Origin: Variovorax sp. PBS-H4
Lineage (GTDB): Bacteria > Pseudomonadota > Gammaproteobacteria > Burkholderiales > Burkholderiaceae_C
Reading direction: 5' to 3'
Assembly (NCBI RefSeq): GCF_901827205.1
Contig: NZ_LR594675.1
Span: forward strand, 1,116,001-1,180,000
DNA: 64,000 nt
The notes under the pieces are model-generated. The model searched no databases, was not told the DNA's origin, and saw only the letters and a program-made list of their open reading frames with translations. Of this stretch, positions 43,903-52,082 are shown piece by piece. The position numbers were made by a program, and so were the translations under genes. Numbering within the stretch: the first letter of the stretch is position 1; each line of letters starts with the position of its first letter.

Positions 43903-45120
43903 TCAGGTTTGCGGAGGCCTTCCGAACCAGCCACGGACGCGGTTCCAGAGCACGCTCCACATCATTGCGGCAATGGAGACCGTGGGTTGCGGCTCGTTGG
44001 CCGACCCTCCTTGCCCGCCCAGTCTGCGGGAGACCTGCTTGCCGAAGTCCGCCACCATCCGGCGCACGAAATCCTTCACGAGCCCCGAGCGGGAAAATTG
44101 CGCGAGCGGGCCCTGCAGCGCGTAGATCATGTCCACGTGGACCCGGGTGTTGTCCGCCGACAGTGCTTCGAGCCGGTAGGTAATGTCGCCCTGCGTGCGC
44201 GACTTGCTCAGGCTGTCCTGGCCCGCCCCACGAAGGACGGCACGCCTGGCGGCATCGTCACGTTCCAGCCGTGCCGCGCCGACGAAGGCTGCCGACATCG
44301 GGCCGAACTTGATGGCGAGGGTGCCCTTGACTCTTTCCCCCTCGTGCGAGTCGATGGTCGCGCCGGGCAGGCAGGACGCGACCGCAGGCAGGTCGCCCAT
44401 GAACGCCCACACCTGATCGACGGGATGAGGCACATCGAAATGGACTTCGATCACGTTGCCTTTGGCCTTGGCCTTGGCCATCGCCACCGGATCGACTTCC
44501 GCCAGGTCCGCAGCAGCAGCCGAACTGGGTGCAGTCGGCTTGCCTGGTGACGGAATGGGCGATTCGGCCTGCATCGCTGCCGTGACACGCTTCACCGCGA
44601 TGGTTCGCGGCGCGCCCATTCTTTGCCGCAGCTTCTCGAACTGCACGTCGGGGCTGTCGCGCTGCTGCTGCAGCACGTCCAGGATCGCATCCACGATGCC
44701 CTGGTATCCCGTGCACCGGCACAGGTTCCCTGATAGCTCGACCCGTACGCGCGCTTCGTCGGCTTCGGGCAAGCGAAGCACGATGTCGCGTGCCGTGGTG
44801 AGCATCCCCGGTGTGCAGAAGCCGCACTGCAGCGCATGGTGGCGCGTGAACGCCTGCCGCAAGCGGTGCATGACCGCATCATCGTCGTAGCCCTCGATGG
44901 TGGTGACCTCGCGGCCTTCGCATGCCACGGCGAACGTGATGCACGAGCGCGTGGGCTGCCCGTCGACGAGCACCGTGCAGGCGCCGCAGACGCCGTGTTC
45001 GCAGCCGAGGTGCGTGCCTGTCAGGCGGAGTTCGTCGCGCAGGAAGTCGCCAAGGTGCATCCTCGGCTCGGCCTGCCGGCTGAAACTGCGGCCGTTCACT
45101 TGAATGGAAATCGGGTCCAA
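43903..45120 (-). CDS. Molybdenum hydroxylase 2Fe-2S subunit fused to a CoxG-like domain (picA-type)
   Basis: This 405-residue protein has an N-terminal CoxS/NicA-like half: plant-type cluster Cys40, 45, 48 and 60 (GCEHGVCGACTV), then a second cluster with Cys99, 102, 134 and 136 (CGFCTPGM and CRCTGYQG). Residues 222-370 form a CoxG/SRPBCC domain (EVHFDVPHPVDQVWAFMGDL), normally a separate protein that tethers or assembles CO-dehydrogenase-type enzymes. An amphipathic helix ends the protein. The start is a TTG with GGAG eight bases upstream, five bases after the FAD subunit gene. It passes electrons from the molybdenum subunit. Confidence 0.92.
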   Translation of the reverse strand: MDPISIQVNGRSFSRQAEPRMHLGDFLRDELRLTGTHLGCEHGVCGACTVLVDGQPTRSCITFAVACEGREVTTIEGYDDDAVMHRLRQAFTRHHALQCGFCTPGMLTTARDIVLRLPEADEARVRVELSGNLCRCTGYQGIVDAILDVLQQQRDSPDVQFEKLRQRMGAPRTIAVKRVTAAMQAESPIPSPGKPTAPSSAAAADLAEVDPVAMAKAKAKGNVIEVHFDVPHPVDQVWAFMGDLPAVASCLPGATIDSHEGERVKGTLAIKFGPMSAAFVGAARLERDDAARRAVLRGAGQDSLSKSRTQGDITYRLEALSADNTRVHVDMIYALQGPLAQFSRSGLVKDFVRRMVADFGKQVSRRLGGQGGSANEPQPTVSIAAMMWSVLWNRVRGWFGRPPQT

Positions 45121-45125
45121 GTCTT

Positions 45126-45977
45126 CTACTCCGCTTGATTGGGGCCGGCAAAGATGCCGGACTGCTCGAGTGCGCGCTCCACGCAGGCCGTGAAGAGCTT
45201 CAGGTCGATGGCGTCGCGTTCGGGAAGCGCGGCGCGTACAGCCCCTCGCAGTGATTCGCGCCCTGCCGCAGCGGCACCCTTGCCCGCGATCTCTGCCGCG
45301 AGCGCGGGCAGAGGAATGGGGGGGCCATCAGCGGCCCCCAGGACGATTCGCGCGCGTTTGCGCGACGCATCGAAATAGACCGCCGAACTGGCTTCTGCAA
45401 ACTCACCTGGCTTGCGGCAGACCTTGTGGTATCCCCAACGCGTGGCTGGCGTCTCCGAGGGCACAACGATGGAGACGATCAATTCATCGGACTCGAGCAC
45501 GGTCGTGTAGGCACCGAGCATGAAGGCGTCGGCCTCGATCGTGCGCTCACCTCGGGGTGACCTGACCACCACGCGTGCGCCGAGTGCAGCGAACGTCACC
45601 ACCCAGTCGGCCGCAGGATCGGCATGCGCCAGGCTGCCTCCGACGGTACCTCGGGTACGGATCGCGCGGTAGGCGATCCCGCGTGCGACTTGGCGCATGG
45701 GATGCTCAGCCAGCGGCGGGTGCACACCATCCTCGATCTCGGCATGGGTGACGGCGGCACCGATCTCGACCCAGTCGGCCTTGCGGCTGACGGTGCGCAG
45801 ACTGGGAATGTGTGCGACATCGACCACCTGTGCGGGGCGGGCCAGTCTCAAGTTCAGCATGGGGCCGAGAGACTGGCTCCCGCTCATGGTTTTCGCGGCG
45901 CCACCGCCAGCCGCCAGCGCCGCGATGGCCTCATCCACTTCGAGAACGCGCGTGTAGGCGAACTTTGGCGCTTTCAT
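45126..45977 (-). CDS. Molybdenum hydroxylase FAD-binding subunit (picA-type)
   Basis: This 283-residue CoxM-type medium subunit has FAD-contact segments MSGSQSLGPMLNLRLARP near residue 30 and RGTVGGSLAHADPAADW near 105, and CO-dehydrogenase flavoprotein C-terminal features. It carries electrons from the 2Fe-2S subunit to the acceptor. The ATG at 45977 overlaps the stop of the molybdenum subunit as ATGA; a longer frame upstream only overlaps that gene. Confidence 0.93.
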   Translation of the reverse strand: MKAPKFAYTRVLEVDEAIAALAAGGGAAKTMSGSQSLGPMLNLRLARPAQVVDVAHIPSLRTVSRKADWVEIGAAVTHAEIEDGVHPPLAEHPMRQVARGIAYRAIRTRGTVGGSLAHADPAADWVVTFAALGARVVVRSPRGERTIEADAFMLGAYTTVLESDELIVSIVVPSETPATRWGYHKVCRKPGEFAEASSAVYFDASRKRARIVLGAADGPPIPLPALAAEIAGKGAAAAGRESLRGAVRAALPERDAIDLKLFTACVERALEQSGIFAGPNQAE

Positions 45978-48355
45978 CGGGCGTGCTCCTCTTGGCGCTT
46001 CCCACTTTCGAGGGCCGTGAGCAGGCGGCGCGGCGTCAAGGGCGTCATCAGCACCTCGGCAGCACCGGTACCGCGCAAGGCGTCGTTCACGGCATTGAAG
46101 ATCACAGCCGGCGGCGCGATCGCGCCGCCTTCGCCCACACCCTTGGCACCGAATTCGGTGTGCGGCGAAGGTGTCTCGAAGTGCTCGATGCGAATGCGCG
46201 GCACTTCCGTGGCGCCCGGCAGGATGTAGTCCGCCAGGGTGGAGGCCAGCGGCTGGCCCTGATCGTCGTACGGGCTCTCCTCGTACATCGCAGTGCCAAT
46301 GCCCTGCGCAATGCCGCCAATGGTCTGCCCCTCCACGATCATCGGATTGACCATGGTTCCGCAGTCTTCGACGACAACGTAGTCGAGGATTTCGACCTCG
46401 CCCGTCTCGGCGTCGACGGCCACCACCACGGCGTGTGTCGCATACGTGAAGGTGCCGGTATCGACCTTGGGCTTGTACGCACGGGACACCTCCAGGCCGC
46501 CGAGATGAACGTTTGCAGGCAAGTCCTGCGGTGTGAGGTACCACGCAGCCCCGACTTTCGATAGCGGAATCGACTTGTCGCCGGCCACGGCGTGCCCTTC
46601 GATCAATGCGACGGTTTGAGCATCCACCCCCATGAGGTAGCCGGCGATCGACTGGATGCGAGGCAGAAGCTCCTTGCATGCGACCGAGATGGCCCCCCCT
46701 GACATCACCGTGGCGCGCGAGGCGTAGGTACCCGAAGAAAACGGAGTGAGCGCCGTATCGCCATGCACCACCCGAATTCTTGCCACCGGAATGCCGAGCA
46801 CGTCATTGGCGATCTGCGCAAAGCTGGTCTCCATGCCCTGGCCGTGCGAGTGAACGCCGACACGCACTTCGAGTCCACCATCCGCAGTCATCCTGACAAC
46901 CGCCTGGTCGAAGCCGGGCACCACTGGCAAGCCCCAGTTCGCGAATACGGTGGTGCCGTGGGCAGACTGCTCGGTATAGGTGGCCGTGCCGAAGCCGATC
47001 AGGCGTCCGTCCGGCTCTCCGCGCGCCTGGCGCTCGCGGACGGCGTCCAGCCCGATCATCTCCACGGCGCGCCGCAGGCTTGCCGGAAAGTCACCGCTGT
47101 CGAAGTGCTTGTTGGCCACATTGACATAAGGCATGGCAGCAGCCGGAACCAAGTTCTCCATCCGGACTTCCCAGGGTTCGCGACCCACCTCCCTTGCCAC
47201 GGCATCCATGAGGAGTTCGATTGCGAAGCAGACGCCGGTGCGCGCGACACCGCGATAGGCCATGAACCCCGGCTTGTTGGTTGCAACACAGAGGGTCTCG
47301 CATCGATAGCCGCGAAAGCTGTAGGGACCCGGCAGGTTGCCGATCGCCTGGCCAGGCTCCAGGCCGACAAAGAAGGGATAGTACGAATAGGCGCCGCCGT
47401 CGATGGTGATGACGGCATCGAGCGCCAGGAGCTTTCCTGTCCGGTCCGCGTAGGCCGTGAGCCGATAGTGATGCTGCCGCGTATTGGCACCGACGATCAG
47501 GTGCTCGCGTCGATCTTCGAGGTAGCGAAACGGCGTGCGATATGTCTTGGCCAGCCAGGCAATGCACAGGTCTTCGGGATAGAGCTGCCCCTTATAGCCG
47601 AAGGCACCGCCGACGTCCGGCGACACCACGCGCACGGCTTCTTCGTTCATCGAGAGATGCTGGGCGATTCCCACGCGCAGCAGATGCGGGACCTGGGTCG
47701 CACTGACCACCACCAGTTGATCGGCCTGGAAATCCCAGTAGGCCAGGACGGACTTGCCCTCGAGCGGCACGATGCATTGGCGCGACAGCTCGACCGTGCG
47801 GCTGACCTTCACCTCGGCCTTCGCGGCAAGCTCTTCGAAGTCGCGATTGGCCCGCAGCGTCAGAAACACGTTGTCCTTCCACTCGGGGTGCATGAACTCG
47901 TCCTTGGCCGCGAGGGCGGACTCGGCGCTGTGATAGACGGGCAGTTCGTCATACGAGACTTGCACTTCCTCCAGCAGGTCTTCCGCCACGGCACGCGTCG
48001 GAGCAACTGCCATCGCGATGGCCTCCCCGACGTGACGGACCTTGCCGGAGGCCAACGGCGGCAATGCCGAGTACTGGTAAGTGGGGAGGGAAGACGGCGA
48101 GCCGATGTCTGCCGCATCCGACATCATCCCGCGCAGGAACACCTTCCCGGCAAGCGCCTCGGGAATGTCGACGCCGGTGATGACGGCATGCGCCAGGGGG
48201 CTGCGCAGGAACGCGACCTCCTGGAGGCCCGGCAGCACGAAGTCGCCCACGAAGTTGCCCTTTCCGACGAGATGGCGCGCGTCTTCCTTTCGAGGCATCC
48301 GGGCGCCGATGCCCTCGCGCTTGAACAGCCTCGCCGGAATGTCTGCTTGGTCCAT
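45974..48355 (-). CDS. Molybdenum hydroxylase large (Mo-cofactor) subunit, probable picolinate 6-hydroxylase
   Basis: This 793-residue xanthine-dehydrogenase-family catalytic subunit binds a molybdopterin-cytosine cofactor and hydroxylates a heteroaromatic ring with water. Signatures are VGEAIAMAVAPTRA near residue 110, DVGGAFGYKGQLYPED, RTGVCFAIELLMD, and catalytic Glu742 in AKGVGEGGAIAPPA. In the Alcaligenes faecalis picolinate route an enzyme of this kind makes 6-hydroxypicolinate; a nicotinate-type substrate is the alternative. It is the first gene of the left arm, 300 bases from the divergent Rieske genes. Confidence 0.92.
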   Translation of the reverse strand: MDQADIPARLFKREGIGARMPRKEDARHLVGKGNFVGDFVLPGLQEVAFLRSPLAHAVITGVDIPEALAGKVFLRGMMSDAADIGSPSSLPTYQYSALPPLASGKVRHVGEAIAMAVAPTRAVAEDLLEEVQVSYDELPVYHSAESALAAKDEFMHPEWKDNVFLTLRANRDFEELAAKAEVKVSRTVELSRQCIVPLEGKSVLAYWDFQADQLVVVSATQVPHLLRVGIAQHLSMNEEAVRVVSPDVGGAFGYKGQLYPEDLCIAWLAKTYRTPFRYLEDRREHLIVGANTRQHHYRLTAYADRTGKLLALDAVITIDGGAYSYYPFFVGLEPGQAIGNLPGPYSFRGYRCETLCVATNKPGFMAYRGVARTGVCFAIELLMDAVAREVGREPWEVRMENLVPAAAMPYVNVANKHFDSGDFPASLRRAVEMIGLDAVRERQARGEPDGRLIGFGTATYTEQSAHGTTVFANWGLPVVPGFDQAVVRMTADGGLEVRVGVHSHGQGMETSFAQIANDVLGIPVARIRVVHGDTALTPFSSGTYASRATVMSGGAISVACKELLPRIQSIAGYLMGVDAQTVALIEGHAVAGDKSIPLSKVGAAWYLTPQDLPANVHLGGLEVSRAYKPKVDTGTFTYATHAVVVAVDAETGEVEILDYVVVEDCGTMVNPMIVEGQTIGGIAQGIGTAMYEESPYDDQGQPLASTLADYILPGATEVPRIRIEHFETPSPHTEFGAKGVGEGGAIAPPAVIFNAVNDALRGTGAAEVLMTPLTPRRLLTALESGKRQEEHAR

Positions 48356-48385
48356 ACGTTTCTCTTTCCTTGCGTCAGCGGCAAG

Positions 48386-48401
48386 ATATGACAGTTCACT
48401 G
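48386..48401. promoter_or_regulatory. 16-bp operator candidate, left copy
   Basis: ATATGACAGTTCACTG, identical to the copy at 48603-48618. Its core CAGT-TC-ACTG is a dyad. It lies 31 bases upstream of the molybdenum subunit start. On the minus strand a TATACT hexamer (48407-48412) sits just before it, so bound repressor would cover the start of transcription of the left arm. Confidence 0.7.
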
Positions 48402-48406
48402 GCACA

Positions 48407-48412
48407 AGTATA
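48407..48412 (-). promoter_or_regulatory. Possible -10 element of the left (molybdenum hydroxylase) promoter
   Basis: TATACT on the minus strand, about 50 bases upstream of the start codon. The -35 region 17 bases upstream is poor (TTTTCC), as in activated or weak promoters. Confidence 0.4.
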
Positions 48413-48577
48413 AGGCTGACGATCGTGCGGGAAAAGCCAGACCCTGTCGAGGCAAACCCTAGTGACACATCAAGTCTTCATCTGGTGCATATCCCAAGCT
48501 AAATTGGTCTTCTATCGCCTCATTTTCGGGAATCCAGACGCCAATCTGGTGCAGCATCAAAGAGTACAAACCCGTAC

Positions 48578-48606
48578 TTGAAGTCGTTGATCGATTTCAT
48601 TAATAT
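48578..48606 (+). promoter_or_regulatory. Sigma-70-like promoter of the right (Rieske) arm
   Basis: TTGAAG, exactly 17 bases, then TAATAT: a good match to the -35/-10 consensus, 49 bases upstream of the ferredoxin start. The 16-bp repeat begins inside the -10 box, the classical layout for repression. Confidence 0.65.
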
Positions 48607-48618
48607 GACAGTTCACTG
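48603..48618. promoter_or_regulatory. 16-bp operator candidate, right copy
   Basis: Second exact copy of ATATGACAGTTCACTG, overlapping the -10 box and the expected transcription start of the right arm. The reverse complement contains TCAGTGAACTG. Confidence 0.72.
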
Positions 48619-48654
48619 AGTAGTTTCTGCGGTCTGCAACCACAGGATGGAGTC

Positions 48655-48972
48655 ATGAACTGGATCAAGGTCGCCTCGGCGCAAGAGCTGAGCAACGATG
48701 AAGCGAAGACCGTCAATGTCGCTGGCCACGGCGTCGCGCTGTTCCGTATCGACGACGAGTTCTTCGCCACGGACAGCATGTGCACGCATGCCACGGCCCT
48801 GCTGTCGGAGGGCTATATCGAGGACGGCTGTGTTGAATGCCCCTTGCACCAGGGTCGCTTCGACGTTCGTACGGGCAGGGCGATGTGCGCGCCGGTCACC
48901 GTGGACCTGCGCACCCACACCGTCAAGCGGGAGGGCGATGACATCTATGTGTTGTCGCCTGCCAGCCCATGA
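48655..48972 (+). CDS. Rieske-type ferredoxin of the ring-hydroxylating system
   Basis: This 105-residue electron carrier has Rieske ligands Cys43-His45 (MCTHATA) and Cys62-His65 (CPLHQGRFD). The length and the C-terminal beta segments match dioxygenase ferredoxins such as the biphenyl and naphthalene types. It passes electrons from the reductase encoded next (ATGA overlap) to the Rieske oxygenase at 50243. It is the first gene of the right arm. Confidence 0.95.
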   Translation: MNWIKVASAQELSNDEAKTVNVAGHGVALFRIDDEFFATDSMCTHATALLSEGYIEDGCVECPLHQGRFDVRTGRAMCAPVTVDLRTHTVKREGDDIYVLSPASP

Positions 48973-50222
48973 CCTCACCTGGCGTTGTCATCGTTGGTGC
49001 CGGCCAGGCCGCGGCCGTCGCGGCACGCGCGCTACGCGAACAGGGCTACCGCGGCCGCATCACGATGCTGGGGCGGGAGCGCCACAAGCCGTACGAGCGG
49101 CCGCCTTTGTCCAAGGCCGTTCTGGTGGCAGCCGAAGAGCCCAGCCTCGACGTGCTCGCGCCAGAGGCCTGGGCGCTCGGCGACATCGATCTGCTGAGCA
49201 ACAGCGATGCGACTGCCCTGGATCTTTCGAAGCGGCAGGTCCGCCTTGCCGGCGGCCAGGTGCTCCCGTACGACATGTGTCTTGTCGCCACCGGCGGGGA
49301 GGCCAACACACTGGCATCCGCTCCAGCAGGCCATCCGCAAGTGCACTACGTCCGCACCCTCGACGACGCCCGGAGGCTGCGTGCCGCACTCCAGGGCAAG
49401 CCGAAAATCGCCATTCTGGGCGGTGGCTTCCTCGGCCTGGAAATTGCGAATTCCGCATTGTCGGCCGGCGCGGCAGTGACCGTGCTCGAACGCGCGACGT
49501 GCCTGCTCGATCGCTTTCTGCCGCCCGAGGCGTCGGCGTGGCTTGCATCCGGGCTGCGAGAGGCAGGTGCACGGCTCCTGCTCGGGGCCTCCCTCCACGG
49601 CGTCCGATCCCTGCCCGGTGGTCGGATGCGCGTGGCCACCGATACCGGCGATCTGGAGGTGGACGAGGTCGTCGTCGCCATTGGCCTCTCGCCCAACGAC
49701 GCCCTGGCCCGTGGTGCCGGCCTGGAGATCGCGGCAGGCGGCGGCATCCTGGTCGACGCTTCTTGCCGCACCAGCAACGAACACGTGTTCGCATGCGGCG
49801 ACTGCACCAGCCAGCAGCGCCCGGGCCAGGCTGCGCCAACGCGCCTGGAATCCTGGCAGAACGCGAACGAGCAGGCACGTACCGCCGCAGCCGCCATGCT
49901 CGGCGCCCCCCTTCCGGCACCGGTGGTGCCGTGGTTCTGGACCGACCAGGGAAAGCACAACATCCAGGTGCTTGGCCTGCCGGCTCCGGATCTCGAGTAT
50001 GTGCGCCGAGGCGACCCGGCCTCCGGCAAGGTGTTGTGGATTGGCCATCGGGACGCCATTCCGCTGCACGGCGTGGCCATCAATGCAGGCGCCGATCTGC
50101 GTGCCATTCGCCCTCTGTTCGAGCAGAGGCGGACAGTGCAGTTCGACGACTTCCGGGACGACGCCACCCATTTGCGCGCTTGGGCCAAGCAGATGCAGGC
50201 CGGCGCCGTCTCCACCGTTTAA
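48969..50222 (+). CDS. FAD-dependent ferredoxin reductase of the Rieske system
   Basis: This 417-residue NAD(P)H:ferredoxin reductase has a first Rossmann motif VVIVGAGQAAAVAARALR, PYERPPLSKAVL near residue 38, a second nucleotide motif IAILGGGFLGLEIANSA near 148, and the FAD contact HVFACGDCTSQ near 272. It belongs to the BphA4/rubredoxin-reductase class. It overlaps the ferredoxin gene by four bases and supplies it with electrons. Confidence 0.95.
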   Translation: MTSPGVVIVGAGQAAAVAARALREQGYRGRITMLGRERHKPYERPPLSKAVLVAAEEPSLDVLAPEAWALGDIDLLSNSDATALDLSKRQVRLAGGQVLPYDMCLVATGGEANTLASAPAGHPQVHYVRTLDDARRLRAALQGKPKIAILGGGFLGLEIANSALSAGAAVTVLERATCLLDRFLPPEASAWLASGLREAGARLLLGASLHGVRSLPGGRMRVATDTGDLEVDEVVVAIGLSPNDALARGAGLEIAAGGGILVDASCRTSNEHVFACGDCTSQQRPGQAAPTRLESWQNANEQARTAAAAMLGAPLPAPVVPWFWTDQGKHNIQVLGLPAPDLEYVRRGDPASGKVLWIGHRDAIPLHGVAINAGADLRAIRPLFEQRRTVQFDDFRDDATHLRAWAKQMQAGAVSTV

Positions 50223-50242
50223 CAAGAGCCCAAGGAGCTTTC

Positions 50243-51553
50243 ATGTATCAATCGCAGGCGGTCATCGGCATCACGAATGCCCGAAAGAATCCGCCCTTGG
50301 AGCAGTGTGTCTGGCCCGCGGACGCCCTGAACAACATCCCGGACTGGGTCTATACCAGCCAGGCTATCTATGACCAGGAGATCGAGCGCATCTTTCGGGG
50401 AGACACCTGGAACTTTGTCGCTCTGGAAGCGGAAATTCCGCACCCCGGCGACTACAAGCGTGGTTACGTGGGCGCGACGGCCGTGGTGATCGTTCGCGCA
50501 GAAGACAACACGATTTCCGTCTTCGAAAACCGCTGCGCCCATCGCGGCGCCGAGTTCTGCCGCTCCAGCCAGGGCAACGCCAAGGAATTCGTCTGCCCCT
50601 ATCACCAATGGTCATACGACCTCAAGGGCAATCTGCAAGGCGTTCCATTCAAGCGCGGCATCAGCAAGGTGGGCGGCATGCCGCCCGACTTCAAGAACGC
50701 CGAGCACGGCACCCGTCAACTGCGCGTAGCCACGCGCAATGGCGTGGTGTTCGCCACTTACTCCGACAAGACCCCGCCGCTGGACGAATACCTGACCAAG
50801 GAGATCCTCGAGGAGTTCGACGTTCCCTTTTCGGGCAAGAAGCTCAAGATCCTGGGCTATTGCCGCAATGAGCTTCCGTGCAACTGGAAGATGTATCACG
50901 AGAACCTCAAGGATCCGTACCACGCGACGCTGCTGCATTCGTTCCTCGTCGTATTCGGCCTGCTCGTGCCCGGCATCAAGTCGATCGTCTTCGCGGACAA
51001 GCAACATGGCCGCCACGGCTACATGGCATCGTCCAAGCCGGACGAGATCTATGCCACGGTAGCCGCCGACGACAAGGCGGAGATGCGATCGTTCAGCGAA
51101 ACCCTCAGGCTGCGCGACGAACGGTTCCTGGACTACGTTCGGGAGTTCAAGTCGCCGTGGTCCGCCAACATGATGACCGTTTGGCCGAACCTGATCGTTC
51201 AGCGGCAGATGAACACGATGGGCGTACGCCAGATCATCCCGAACGGCCCGAACAGCATGGTGATGCAGTGGACCATGTTCGGCTACGAGGATGACACCCC
51301 CGAGATGACTCGGCACCGCCTGCGCCAGGGCAATTTGATGGGTCCGTCCGGCTTCCTCGGCCTCGAAGACAACGAGGCATTGAAGTTCGTGCAGGAAGGC
51401 ATCCGCAATTCGTCCACGGACAACAACGTCGTCAAGCTCGACGCTGGCCACCAGGGCACGGCACGCAACCTGATCTCGGAGTCGTGCATCCGATCGCTCT
51501 ACCAGTACTACCGGGATGTCATGGGCATCCGTGTCGCGGAGAAGGCAGCATGA
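50243..51553 (+). CDS. Rieske oxygenase alpha subunit, probable 6-hydroxypicolinate 3-monooxygenase
   Basis: This 436-residue terminal oxygenase has Rieske cluster ligands Cys98-His100 (RCAHRG) and Cys118-His121 (CPYHQW). Mononuclear iron ligands Asp224, His227 and His232 lie in ENLKDPYHATLLH. AAGGAG precedes the ATG at 50243; the longer open frame upstream is a shadow of the reductase gene. Downstream genes act on 2,5-dihydroxypyridine, and the amidohydrolase would make that by decarboxylating 3,6-dihydroxypicolinate, so this enzyme most likely hydroxylates C3 of 6-hydroxypicolinate. Confidence 0.93.
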   Translation: MYQSQAVIGITNARKNPPLEQCVWPADALNNIPDWVYTSQAIYDQEIERIFRGDTWNFVALEAEIPHPGDYKRGYVGATAVVIVRAEDNTISVFENRCAHRGAEFCRSSQGNAKEFVCPYHQWSYDLKGNLQGVPFKRGISKVGGMPPDFKNAEHGTRQLRVATRNGVVFATYSDKTPPLDEYLTKEILEEFDVPFSGKKLKILGYCRNELPCNWKMYHENLKDPYHATLLHSFLVVFGLLVPGIKSIVFADKQHGRHGYMASSKPDEIYATVAADDKAEMRSFSETLRLRDERFLDYVREFKSPWSANMMTVWPNLIVQRQMNTMGVRQIIPNGPNSMVMQWTMFGYEDDTPEMTRHRLRQGNLMGPSGFLGLEDNEALKFVQEGIRNSSTDNNVVKLDAGHQGTARNLISESCIRSLYQYYRDVMGIRVAEKAA

Positions 51554-52065
51554 AGGAGCGACTCGCCTACACCAGGTCCACGATCGCGCCGCATCGCGCG
51601 GCCGAGTTGCGCGCCGAGATCGATTCCTTTCATGTCGAGTACTGCGCCGCCCTCGACGCCAACGACGTCGAGCGCTGGCCCGACTTCTTCAGCAAGGAAG
51701 CGACGTACCGGATCACCTCGCGCCAGAACGCGCTGCTCAACATGCCCGTGGGACTCGTCTACTGCGAGGGCCTGGACATGATCACCGATCGTGCCCTCGC
51801 CGTGGCGCACTCCCAGATGTTCGCGCCCCGCCACATGCTGCATGTCCTGGGGATCACGCGCGTGCTGCAGGAGACCGACCACACGATCAGCTCGCAAACA
51901 CCTTTCATCCTGATGCAGACCCTGGTGGAGGGGCCTTCCACCGTGCACCTGGCGGGCATCTACCACGACCATTTCGTACGCGAAGGCGAACGGCTGCTCA
52001 TTGCCAGCCGCGAAGTGGTGCACGACACCGAAATTCTTGACACAGCCCTGGCTTACCCAGTCTGA
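51550..52065 (+). CDS. Rieske oxygenase beta subunit
   Basis: This 171-residue NTF2-fold small subunit has the helix LRAEIDSFHVEYCAALDAND followed by WPDFFSKEATYRIT, the typical beginning of aromatic-dioxygenase beta subunits, and a C-terminal sheet ending DTEILDTALAYPV. It overlaps the alpha subunit stop (ATGA). It gives structure to an alpha3beta3 hexamer rather than catalysis. Confidence 0.93.
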   Translation: MKERLAYTRSTIAPHRAAELRAEIDSFHVEYCAALDANDVERWPDFFSKEATYRITSRQNALLNMPVGLVYCEGLDMITDRALAVAHSQMFAPRHMLHVLGITRVLQETDHTISSQTPFILMQTLVEGPSTVHLAGIYHDHFVREGERLLIASREVVHDTEILDTALAYPV

Positions 52066-52082
52066 ATCCATTGAGGAAGACG

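Noticed and set aside
45978..46679. N-terminal extension of the FAD subunit frame
   Set aside because: It overlaps the molybdenum subunit gene and has no conserved residues; the ATG at 45977 overlaps the stop of that gene.
48480..48560. Decamer ATCTGGTGCA occurring twice in the divergent promoter region
   Set aside because: Short, asymmetric and far from the promoter elements. It could be an activator site but evidence is too thin to annotate.
48698..50242. N-terminal extension of the Rieske alpha subunit frame
   Set aside because: It overlaps the ferredoxin reductase gene in another frame; the real start at 50243 has a strong ribosome site.
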